DNA of 64,000 nucleotides, from assembly GCF_000153205.1 (NCBI RefSeq), contig NZ_CH672427.1:2528241-2592240 (forward strand), read 5' to 3'. The DNA is from Nitrococcus mobilis Nb-231. Its GTDB lineage: Bacteria > Pseudomonadota > Gammaproteobacteria > Nitrococcales > Nitrococcaceae. A model generated the notes under the pieces. That model searched no databases. It had not been told where the DNA came from and saw only the letters and a program-made list of their open reading frames with translations. The position numbers were made by a program, and so were the translations under genes. Below, piece after piece: positions 36,509 to 44,403 of the stretch (its first letter is position 1; each line of letters begins with the position of its first letter).

Positions 36509-37966
36509 TCAACGATCTTTCGAGCGCTGTTTGAGCACCGCTTGCCACTGCGCGCGCAAGGCCGTAGCGCGAGACTTCTGATATTCATCGGCTTTGCTGC
36601 TCTCAAGAACGTGTTTGATTTGCTCCAAGGCGCTGGGGATATCGCCACGCAAATAGTAATAGTGTCCCATGGCCAACTGGGCTTGGACTTGTTGGCCGGC
36701 GCTATCGGCCGCACGGGCCACGAGTTGCCAGAGATTGGCGTCTTCCGGGTGATCGCTGACCACGGTCGTGGCGATACGCTGCGCTTGCTGCGCGTGCCCT
36801 TCATCCAGCAGCGTCTCCACATGGAGAACGCGCAAGGCGTAGTCGTCCGGGAATAACGACAATCCCTCACGCACGGCTGTTAAGGCTTGTTCGGGTTGTT
36901 TTGCAGCGCGGCTTACTTCGGCTAGACCGACGAAGTAAGGCGCGTATTCGCCATGCGTGCGCAGCAATCGCAGGAGAATCGTGCGAGCACGAGCATACTC
37001 GCCCGTATGTTGTAGAGCCAGAGCCAACCCATATTGGGCAGCCCACGGTTTGGCGCTACTGCGTTCGAGCTGGGCCTGGAACTCGTTTACGGCATCCTCG
37101 GGTAGGCGCGCGTTGAGCACTTCCAGGCGGGCCCGCATGAGATCGTACTTTGGGCTTTCGAATACCTTGCCGCTGGCGAGTTGGCGGACACGCGCTTGGG
37201 CATCGGCAATACGCCGCTCGGTGAGCGGATGGGTACTGAGAAAAGCGGGTGGCTCATCACGATAACGGCTCGCCTGCAGCAAGCGGCCGAAAAATCGGGG
37301 CATCCCCTCAGGATCGAAGTGAGCTTTGACCAAGGTTTGCATTCCGACCCGATCCGCCTCGCTCTCGTCGGCGCGGGAATAGGTGAGTTGCTGTTGAATC
37401 ATGCCGGCCATGGCCGACATGGTGGCGGCACTGCCAGCTTGGGGGCTTTGTGTGCCGATCAGAATTCCGGCCAATATCAGCGCGGCCGTACGCCAGCCGC
37501 TACCGCGATCACGAAGTAGCTGCCGTGCCAGGTGGCGCTGGGTGACGTGAGCGATTTCGTGGGCGAGCACCGCTCCGAGTTCGCTCTCGGTCCGGGTGGC
37601 CTGTATGAGTCCGGTATTGATGCCGATATAGCCGCCCGGCATAGCAAAGGCGTTGATCTGCGGGCTATCCACGATGAAGAAGTGGTAGCTATAATCGGGA
37701 GCGTCGCCGTGGGAGGCGAGCCGCGCGCCCAAATCTTGGATATAGGCATTGATTTCGGGGTCATTGCCGAGGGGGAGTTGGCGGCGAACTTCCCCCATCA
37801 TCTGCTGGCCGATCTGTTGCTCCTCGGTCGGCGTCATTACTTGGCTCGCGGGATCACCGATATCCGGCAGCGATAGATCCAAGCCCGCACGCGCGCTCAG
37901 GCAGACACAGATAAGTAGCGGTAGGGCGAGACGTTTCAAGGTGTTCTCGGCGATGATTCGGCTCAT
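36509..37966 (-). CDS. bepA: Periplasmic M48 metallopeptidase with TPRs (BepA/YfgC-like)
   Basis: ATG 37966 gives 485 residues (E. coli BepA has 487) and a good signal peptide (LALPLLICVCLSARA). The frame runs 186 bp further upstream without signal-like sequence. The zinc site is HEIAH (136-140) with a third ligand in SRADESEADRVG near residue 198-203. About 300-480 is TPR-like. BepA matures or degrades the LPS transporter LptD and acts with the BAM complex at the outer membrane. It stands alone here, upstream of phaE by 84 bp on the same strand. Confidence 0.9.
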   Translation of the reverse strand: MSRIIAENTLKRLALPLLICVCLSARAGLDLSLPDIGDPASQVMTPTEEQQIGQQMMGEVRRQLPLGNDPEINAYIQDLGARLASHGDAPDYSYHFFIVDSPQINAFAMPGGYIGINTGLIQATRTESELGAVLAHEIAHVTQRHLARQLLRDRGSGWRTAALILAGILIGTQSPQAGSAATMSAMAGMIQQQLTYSRADESEADRVGMQTLVKAHFDPEGMPRFFGRLLQASRYRDEPPAFLSTHPLTERRIADAQARVRQLASGKVFESPKYDLMRARLEVLNARLPEDAVNEFQAQLERSSAKPWAAQYGLALALQHTGEYARARTILLRLLRTHGEYAPYFVGLAEVSRAAKQPEQALTAVREGLSLFPDDYALRVLHVETLLDEGHAQQAQRIATTVVSDHPEDANLWQLVARAADSAGQQVQAQLAMGHYYYLRGDIPSALEQIKHVLESSKADEYQKSRATALRAQWQAVLKQRSKDR

Positions 37967-38325
37967 GTATGGCAAACAGGCCCTAGCCATAGCATGGGCG
38001 TTTCCGGTGCTAGCTCCCTGCTGCACTCGTCGATATAGTGGCCGGTTATAGGCATTTTCTGCAATCGAACCGTATGCAAGGTGCGCTTTATTACAACGCA
38101 GCCGCCTTACTCCCAGGAGGGATTGTTGGCTGTATCCGTTATCCGGCTCCATTGCTTAGCTTCTCGCCACCTGCTCTCGGTAAGCCTTTTTAATTTAATG
38201 GATTGGTCCGACCGAAATATGGCTGCATTGATTAGATAAACCCGCAATCGATTGGTCCACTATTGGCGAGGGTACATCGATGCGGTTAACGTTGCAGCGG
38301 TTCGGCCAAGAGCGAGCACGGCAGA

Positions 38326-39447
38326 ATGGATTTCATTCGTACATGGTTCGAGCGCCATCTCAATGACCCCCAAGTGGTTGCTTTGGCGTTGGTGCTGCTC
38401 GGTGGACTCGGCATTATCCTGTTCATGGGGGATATGCTGGCACCGGTGATTGCTAGCTTGGTGATCGCCTATCTACTCGAGGATTTGGTTCAGTCTTTGG
38501 AGCGCTATCGAGTTCCCCGCCGTATGGGTGTGGTGCTGGTGTTTTTTCTCTTTATTGCTGTCGTGCTGCTGGTGTTCTTCGCGCTGATTCCGCTGATTAG
38601 CAGACAATTCGCTCAGTTGGTGGAGAACCTGCCGGACATACTCGATCATGGCCAAATGGCCATCCTGCGTCTGCCGGAGAAGTACCCGCAATTTTTCTCC
38701 GTCGATCAGGTCAAGACGCTCATGGAAGAGCTGCGCAGCGAATCACTGCAGATTGGTCGGAACGTGTTGGCCTCGATCTCGTTCCAGTCGGTGGTGATGC
38801 TCTTCATGGGCGCGATCTATTTGGTGCTGGTGCCTTTCATGGTGTTCTTTTTCCTGATGGACAAAGAACAAATCCAGGCCTGGCTCAGCCGTTTCCTCCC
38901 AGTACATCGGAGTTTGATCGCCACGATTTGGTGTGAGGTGGATGCTCAGATCGGCAGCTACGTACGCGGCAAACTCTTGGAGATCGTCATCGTCGGCGTG
39001 GTGACCTATGTGACCTTTGCTCTGCTCGGGCTGCAGTTTGCCGCCTTGCTGGCCGTAGCCACTGGGTTGTCGGTGATCATTCCATACGTGGGCGCTGCGG
39101 TCGTAACCGCGCCGGTTGCGGTTATTGGCTACTTTCAATTCGGCCCAAGCTCGGAGTTCGTTTGGGTGCTGATCGCCTATGGCATCATCCAGGCGCTTGA
39201 TGGCAATGTTTTGGTGCCGTTGTTGTTCTCGGAGATCGTCAAGCTGCATCCGGTGGCGATCATTATTGCCATTCTGGTCTTCGGTGGTATCTGGGGATTC
39301 TGGGGCGTGTTCTTCGCCATCCCTTTGGCGACGTTGATCCGTGCCATTATTCTGGCCTGGCCGGGCTTCGCGGATGAGGCCGATAGCAAGGATGCGCATA
39401 CCATTCAAGCTGAGCACGAAGTCGCCGACAAGCAGGCTCAGGGTTAG
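38326..39447 (+). CDS. AI-2E family transporter / PerM-like permease
   Basis: The 373-residue membrane protein has about seven or eight helices in the UPF0118 pattern: VIASLVIAYLLEDLVQSLER, LVPFMVFFFLMDKEQIQAWL, VTGLSVIIPYVGAAV-like and GIIQALDGNVLVPLLFSEIV. The C-terminal tail is charged. Family members export small molecules or act in sodium/lipid homeostasis; AI-2 export applies to only some. No substrate is claimed. It is divergent from bepA and convergent with the PhoH-like gene. Confidence 0.85.
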   Translation: MDFIRTWFERHLNDPQVVALALVLLGGLGIILFMGDMLAPVIASLVIAYLLEDLVQSLERYRVPRRMGVVLVFFLFIAVVLLVFFALIPLISRQFAQLVENLPDILDHGQMAILRLPEKYPQFFSVDQVKTLMEELRSESLQIGRNVLASISFQSVVMLFMGAIYLVLVPFMVFFFLMDKEQIQAWLSRFLPVHRSLIATIWCEVDAQIGSYVRGKLLEIVIVGVVTYVTFALLGLQFAALLAVATGLSVIIPYVGAAVVTAPVAVIGYFQFGPSSEFVWVLIAYGIIQALDGNVLVPLLFSEIVKLHPVAIIIAILVFGGIWGFWGVFFAIPLATLIRAIILAWPGFADEADSKDAHTIQAEHEVADKQAQG

Positions 39448-39451
39448 TTAG

Positions 39452-39484
39452 GGGACGCCTTCGCGCCCGGTAGGCGGGCGTCCC
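39452..39484. terminator. Hairpin between convergent genes
   Basis: GGGACGCC (39452-39459) pairs with GGCGTCCC (39477-39484), and CGCC/GGCG (39464-39476) forms an inner stem. It fills the 42 bp between perM-like (plus) and phoH-like (minus) stops, so it may act for both, although neither side has a T-run. Confidence 0.5.
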
Positions 39485-39489
39485 TGCAC

Positions 39490-40836
39490 TTATAATGCCT
39501 CGCTGGCGAAGTCGGCAAGGCGTGAGCGCTCGCCGCGCTGCAATGTCACGTGGCCGGCGTGTGGCCAGTGCCGGAACCGGTCGACCACATAGGTCAATCC
39601 GGAGGTGGTTGCCGTGAGGTAGGGCGTATCAATCTGTGCCACGTTGCCGAGGCAGACGATTTTGGTGCCGGGTCCCGCCCGGGTAATGAGCGTCTTCAAT
39701 TGCTTGGCAGCCAGATTTTGGGCTTCGTCCACAATGATGTAACGGTTGAGGAAGGTCCGCCCGCGCATGAAGTTGAGTGAGCGGATCTTGATCCGGCTGC
39801 GCAGCACATCTTGGGTGGCGGCTTGGCCCCAGCGGGTAGCGTCTTCGGGTTGACCCAGGACCTCCAGATTATCCATCAGCGCCCCCATCCAAGGGGTCAT
39901 TTTTTCCTCTTCGGTGCCCGGGAGAAAGCCGATGTCCTCGCCAATGGGAACGGTAGCGCGTGTCATGACGATCTCCCGATAATGGTGCATCTCCAGGGTC
40001 TGGGCGAGGCCGGCGGCCAGCGCCAGCAATGTTTTGCCGGTGCCGGCGACGCCGAGCAGACTAAGGAAATCCACCTCCGGGTCGAGCAGCAGATTAAGTG
40101 CGAAGTTCTGCTCGGGATTGCGGGCCTGCACGCCCCACACGGCCTCGCCCTGCACGCGGTGGTCGGTCACCGCGCTGGCCAGCGCGCGCTGCGCATGGAT
40201 TTCGCGCACGATGCCTTCGAAGCGGCCGTCCTCGGTGGCAACACACAGATTCGGATAGCACTCGTGCGGCTTGATGAGAAACTCCAGTGCCCGCTCGGTT
40301 TGGGCGACGATGCGGTCCGTTTTGACGAGCAGTGCTCCGGTGTAGAGCAGATCGACGTCATCAAGTACCTGGTCGCTGTGGTAGTCCTCAGCATTGAGCC
40401 CTAAGGCCATGGCCTGAATACGCAGGGTGATGTCTTTCGACACCAGAGTTACTGCGACATCGGGTCGGCTCTCCTGCAGCTGTAGGGCCGCGGTTAGGAT
40501 GTCATCGTCTTTGGGTAGGGAACGGGGCTCGCTTTGGCGCAAAAAATACAGCCGACCAGCGGCCGTGCCGTGTAATGTTGTTTGGGCGAGGGCCAGGCCT
40601 GACTCGATCGCCTTCGGGCTTGCCTGTCCCAGTAATTGGTCCAGAAAGCGACTCACTTGACGTACATTGCGCGCCTCTTCCGAGAGCCCCTTTTTGCCGG
40701 TGTCGAGCGCGCGCAGCACGGCCATCGGCAGGAAAAGGTCGTGTTCTTGGAAGCGGAACAGCGCGCTGGGGTCATGCATCAGTACCGACGTATCGAGCAC
40801 GAATACCCGTCGTGCAGCGCGGGATCTTGTAGGCAT
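39490..40836 (-). CDS. PhoH-like ATPase with N-terminal PIN domain
   Basis: The 448-residue protein has a PIN ribonuclease domain at about 1-150 (VFVLDTSVLMHDPSALFRF, acidic residues present) and a PhoH NTPase domain at about 220-448. Walker A is GVAGTGKTLLALAAG and Walker B IIVDEAQNLAA. It matches the YlaK/PhoH2 type, an RNA-linked ATPase-nuclease whose activities are known in PhoH2 proteins of other bacteria. Its role here is inferred from architecture. It lies just upstream of the Bcp gene and on the same strand, 24 bp from its stop. Confidence 0.88.
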   Translation of the reverse strand: MPTRSRAARRVFVLDTSVLMHDPSALFRFQEHDLFLPMAVLRALDTGKKGLSEEARNVRQVSRFLDQLLGQASPKAIESGLALAQTTLHGTAAGRLYFLRQSEPRSLPKDDDILTAALQLQESRPDVAVTLVSKDITLRIQAMALGLNAEDYHSDQVLDDVDLLYTGALLVKTDRIVAQTERALEFLIKPHECYPNLCVATEDGRFEGIVREIHAQRALASAVTDHRVQGEAVWGVQARNPEQNFALNLLLDPEVDFLSLLGVAGTGKTLLALAAGLAQTLEMHHYREIVMTRATVPIGEDIGFLPGTEEEKMTPWMGALMDNLEVLGQPEDATRWGQAATQDVLRSRIKIRSLNFMRGRTFLNRYIIVDEAQNLAAKQLKTLITRAGPGTKIVCLGNVAQIDTPYLTATTSGLTYVVDRFRHWPHAGHVTLQRGERSRLADFASEAL

Positions 40837-40860
40837 ACAGCGTGTCGACTCAAGGGTCGA

Positions 40861-41334
40861 TCATTCGGTCAGCTCTTTTGCGGCCTGCAGAACCTCGTCG
40901 GCATGACCGCGGACTTTGACACCGCGCCATTCTCGGCGCAGCACGCCGGAGGCGTCGAGTAGAAACGTGCTGCGCTCCACTCCGAGCGCCTTGCGACCGA
41001 AGTGGTTCTTTTCCTTGAGCACGGCAAAGCGTTCACAGAGCTCCTGCTGTGTGTCACAGAGCAGCTCGAATGGGAAACCATACTTGTCCTTGAAGTTCTG
41101 TTGTGCTTTCAAATTATCGCGCGAGACACCGAGGATAACGGTGTTGGCCGCTACGAAATCGGCGTATCGGTCGCGAAAATCCGCTCCCTCCTGAGTGCAG
41201 CCGGGGGTGTCTGCTTTTGGATAGAAATAGAGCAGCACGTTGCGACCGCGCAACTCGGATAGGCGCAGCGTTTTAGCGCCTGTGGCGGAGAGTTCGAAAT
41301 CGGGTACGGTTGTGCCGAGGCGGATTTCGCTCAT
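40861..41334 (-). CDS. bcp: Bcp/PrxQ thiol peroxidase
   Basis: This 157-residue peroxiredoxin reduces peroxides with thioredoxin. The peroxidatic cysteine is Cys46 in DTPGCTQEG. The usual resolving cysteine five residues on is alanine here (Ala51), so it may use a 1-Cys mechanism or another cysteine (LLCDTQQELC, about residues 85-93). Length is normal. In many gammaproteobacteria bcp follows gcvR, as it does here across a 281-bp spacer. Confidence 0.92.
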   Translation of the reverse strand: MSEIRLGTTVPDFELSATGAKTLRLSELRGRNVLLYFYPKADTPGCTQEGADFRDRYADFVAANTVILGVSRDNLKAQQNFKDKYGFPFELLCDTQQELCERFAVLKEKNHFGRKALGVERSTFLLDASGVLRREWRGVKVRGHADEVLQAAKELTE

Positions 41335-41615
41335 GGCGGGGACTCCTATGTTAAAGCCTGTTGACGATTACCCGCGACGCCGTGGGTGATCGTCAATAGA
41401 CCCTCGTCCTCGCAAGAAACAGAACTGAAGGCGGCCATTTGCATGTGGTTGCCCCCACAGGTTTAACCTGGAAGTCCAAGGCTGCAGCGCGACCGTTGTT
41501 TCTTCGGGAACACCTGGCCTGCGTTTCTTCGGGAACACCTGGCCTGCGCGCGGGCTTGGGTTGCTTATAGACGAATGGGCAGCAGTTTGGCTATGCGCCG
41601 GCGACCGCCCCCGTC
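41335..41615. other. bcp-gcvR spacer with a 25-bp tandem duplication
   Basis: The 281-bp gap has no supported gene. A 25-bp unit at 41499-41523 is repeated exactly and without a gap at 41524-41548 (each unit opens TTTCTTCGGGAACACC). The region is just past the gcvR stop on its strand. Two perfect copies suggest a recent slippage event. The unit is not self-complementary. Confidence 0.6.
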
Positions 41616-42149
41616 TCAGCCTTTAACCGGTTCGATGACGGCATCCAAATTGAGCTGATCGCAGAAATCCATGAACTCTTCGCGCAAGCGGGCGATATGG
41701 ACCGCCGCCGGAACGTCCACGGTGATGTGTACGGAGAACATCGGGGTACCAGTATGTGCAGCGGCGTAAGTGGTGGTCGCCATGTCACGGATGCTGATCT
41801 CACGTGATGAGAAGAAGCTCGCGAGCTGATGGACGATGCCGGGATGATCGATGGCGACCACTTCGACGGAATAGGGCAGCAGATTTCCTTCGTGCCGGGC
41901 CGGCGTGGTGCGCTTGGAATTGACGGTCAACCCGAGCCGGCGGCCCAGACTGGGGAGCGCCGCCTCCAGCTTGGCCAGCTTGTTCCAGCGGCCCTCCGCG
42001 AGCAGGATGATCGCGAATTCACCGCCGAGCACGGTCATCCGGCTGTCTTCGATGTTGCAGCCGCTTTCGGCGATGATTCGGGAGAGTTCGTTGACGATGC
42101 CTGGGCGATCCTCGCCGAGGGCCGAGACCACCAGAAAATTATTATGCAT
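41616..42149 (-). CDS. gcvR: ACT-domain regulator, GcvR-like
   Basis: This 177-residue protein consists of two ACT domains: ALGEDRPGIVNELSRIIAES (about 10-30) and AIDHPGIVHQLASFFSSR (about 99-116). GcvR binds GcvA to repress the glycine cleavage genes when glycine is low. Neighbours dapA and bcp are those found in E. coli and many relatives, which supports the gene name. It is divergent from dapA. Confidence 0.85.
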   Translation of the reverse strand: MHNNFLVVSALGEDRPGIVNELSRIIAESGCNIEDSRMTVLGGEFAIILLAEGRWNKLAKLEAALPSLGRRLGLTVNSKRTTPARHEGNLLPYSVEVVAIDHPGIVHQLASFFSSREISIRDMATTTYAAAHTGTPMFSVHITVDVPAAVHIARLREEFMDFCDQLNLDAVIEPVKG

Positions 42150-42389
42150 GTCTTATCCGAGTGAATAGCCGCTGCAGCTACCCAAAAAACTAACCGTAGA
42201 GGAGTGTAGCACGATCGTGCCCCTGAGTCGGTGGCTCCGGTCGCGGCGACAAGATGACGCTGGTCGGGCGCGGATGCAACCGGTAATGTCGGTCGGGCGA
42301 GCGCAGGGCGGCCCTTGCCGCCGGCGGAGTTGTCAGCTCTCGGGTGGACAAGTACTATTCGGCTATCGGTTTGGCTCGGAGAAAAGTCT

Positions 42390-43265
42390 ATGTTCCGTGG
42401 CAGCATGGTAGCGCTTATCACGCCGATGCACGACGACGGAAGCATAGACGAAAAGGCCCTGCAGCGCTTGGTCGAGTTCCATATCGAGCAAGGCAGCGAC
42501 GCGATCGTAGCCGTCGGTACGACAGGCGAGTCGGCCACGTTGGATTATGATGAGCACTGCCATGTCATGCGTCGAGTCGTCGAGATGGCGCGTGGACGGA
42601 TTCCGATCATTGGCGGCACCGGATCGAACTCCACTTGGGAGGCCATCAAGCTCACGCGCTGCGCCATGGAAGGCGGCTGTGACGCGGCTTTGCTCGTCAC
42701 TCCGTACTATAACAAGCCGACTCAGGAAGGTCTGTTTCGGCACTTCGAAGCCGTGGCCGAGGCCGTGCCGATCCCGCAGATCCTGTACAATGTGCCCAGC
42801 CGTACGGCCTGTGACCTCTTGCCCGATACGGTTGCCCGGTTGGCCGATATTTCCAACATCGTGGGTATCAAGGAAGCTTCCGGCCGCGTTGAGCGGGTTC
42901 ACGAGCTTTTGGAGCGTTGCGGTGGTCAGATCGATGTCTACTGTGGCGAGGATATAAAAGATTTGGCAGTCATTCTGGCCGGTGGCAAGGGCGCGATCTC
43001 CGTTACGGCCAATGTGGCACCGAGGCTGATGCACGAGATGTGCCGCGCTGCGCTCGCCGGCGAGTCTGCGGAGGCCGAGCGTATCGACGCTCGGTTGGCG
43101 GCATTGCACAAGACGTTATTTGTGGAAACCAATCCCATCCCCGTGAAATGGGGCGTATATCGGCTTGGCCTGGCCGGGCAGGGTATCCGCTTGCCAATGA
43201 CGCCCTTATCCGAGCACCATCATGAAAGCGTCTTGCAAGCTATGAAACTTGCCGGTCTGCTCTGA
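42390..43265 (+). CDS. dapA: 4-hydroxy-tetrahydrodipicolinate synthase
   Basis: ATG 42390 (site GGAG at 42378) gives 291 residues, the family norm; an upstream in-frame ATG at 42315 adds 25 unrelated residues. This cytosolic enzyme condenses pyruvate with aspartate semialdehyde in lysine and peptidoglycan synthesis. The Schiff-base lysine is Lys161 (VGIKEASG) and the catalytic triad residues Thr44 (GTTGES) and Tyr133 (YNVPSRTA) have the same numbers as in E. coli. It begins the dapA-bamC cluster and is followed by bamC after 12 bp. Confidence 0.97.
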   Translation: MFRGSMVALITPMHDDGSIDEKALQRLVEFHIEQGSDAIVAVGTTGESATLDYDEHCHVMRRVVEMARGRIPIIGGTGSNSTWEAIKLTRCAMEGGCDAALLVTPYYNKPTQEGLFRHFEAVAEAVPIPQILYNVPSRTACDLLPDTVARLADISNIVGIKEASGRVERVHELLERCGGQIDVYCGEDIKDLAVILAGGKGAISVTANVAPRLMHEMCRAALAGESAEAERIDARLAALHKTLFVETNPIPVKWGVYRLGLAGQGIRLPMTPLSEHHHESVLQAMKLAGLL

Positions 43266-43277
43266 ACGGAAACTTAC

Positions 43278-44345
43278 GTGTCGGTCATGTCGTGGCTCCT
43301 CCCCGTCGTGCTCGCTATAGTGAGCCTGCTTGCGCTCACCACGGGCTGCATGTCGGCAAAAGACTCCGTTTCTGATGAAGCCTTGAGCGGGTCGCTCACG
43401 CTTCCTCCGGATCTAAAGCCGGTGCAGAACTCTACGGCGATGGCCATTCCCGCCGAGCCGGCCGGTAGCACGGGCAATGACCAGCGGCGGGATAACGGCG
43501 AGCCGGTCTTGCCAAAGCCCGATTACGTCACGTTGCATTGGAATGGGCACGAGCGTTGGCTGGATGTGGCCGCTCCGCCCAGCCAGGTATGGCGTTGGCT
43601 AGGGCATTTCGTCAAGCGCCACGCGCTCGATCTCACGCGCAGTGATCCCCGGCTTGGCTTCATGGAGACCGCGTGGTTTTATAGCGCACCGCCCCTGACC
43701 CGCGGCCTTTTGGCACCCTCCGTGGTCGATCGAACGGCTGCCAGCGTGGCGGATCGGTACCTCATCCGTGTGGAGGAGGGTGATCAGCCCGACACGGCCG
43801 AGGTATTCGTCACCCAACGTCGCCTCGTCCGTGACGAACAGGGTAAGTGGCGGTTGGATGATGCAGATCGCTTCCTGGAGGCGGAATTCATGCGAGCGCT
43901 GTTGCTCGAACTCGGAGGGGGGGCCACAGCGGCGTCGGCCCCCTCATTAGTCCAAGCGAATCCCGATGCGGCGCAGCCCAAGGTGCAGCAGCTTGCTGAT
44001 GGTACCTCGGCGTTGGTTTTGCACGACCAATTCTTCGAGGCCTGGCGGCGGATCGGTCTGGCCCTCGATCGGGCCGGTTTCACCGTGGTCGATCGGGATC
44101 GCAGCGCTCGGCATTATTTCGTTCGTTACGATACGCGCGCCGAGCAGGGACCTAAGGACAAGGGGTTATTGGATACCGTGGCCTTTTGGCGCGAGGAAAT
44201 TCCGGACACGGTTGAGAAGTATCGGATCGATTTGACCGAAGTGAATGACGGCACTCAGGTGACGATACATCGTTTCGACGGCGCTCCGGCGACCGAGGGT
44301 GTTACCGGCAAGATACTCGGGTTAGTCGAAGAGCAGTTGCACTAA
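43278..44345 (+). CDS. bamC: Outer membrane assembly lipoprotein BamC
   Basis: The 355-residue product (GTG 43278 or ATG 43287) has a lipoprotein signal, LALTTGC. A long, poorly structured N-terminus follows, then two helix-grip domains. BamC is a non-essential subunit of the BAM complex that folds outer-membrane proteins. The usual dapA-bamC-purC/purL neighbourhood supports the name. It shares an operon with dapA; purL starts 58 bp downstream. Confidence 0.85.
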   Translation: MSVMSWLLPVVLAIVSLLALTTGCMSAKDSVSDEALSGSLTLPPDLKPVQNSTAMAIPAEPAGSTGNDQRRDNGEPVLPKPDYVTLHWNGHERWLDVAAPPSQVWRWLGHFVKRHALDLTRSDPRLGFMETAWFYSAPPLTRGLLAPSVVDRTAASVADRYLIRVEEGDQPDTAEVFVTQRRLVRDEQGKWRLDDADRFLEAEFMRALLLELGGGATAASAPSLVQANPDAAQPKVQQLADGTSALVLHDQFFEAWRRIGLALDRAGFTVVDRDRSARHYFVRYDTRAEQGPKDKGLLDTVAFWREEIPDTVEKYRIDLTEVNDGTQVTIHRFDGAPATEGVTGKILGLVEEQLH

Positions 44346-44403
44346 GGTTACGTGCCCGCCGACGGGCGCTACTCCTCTCCATCGATGCGGGCCACTGTAA
44401 GCC

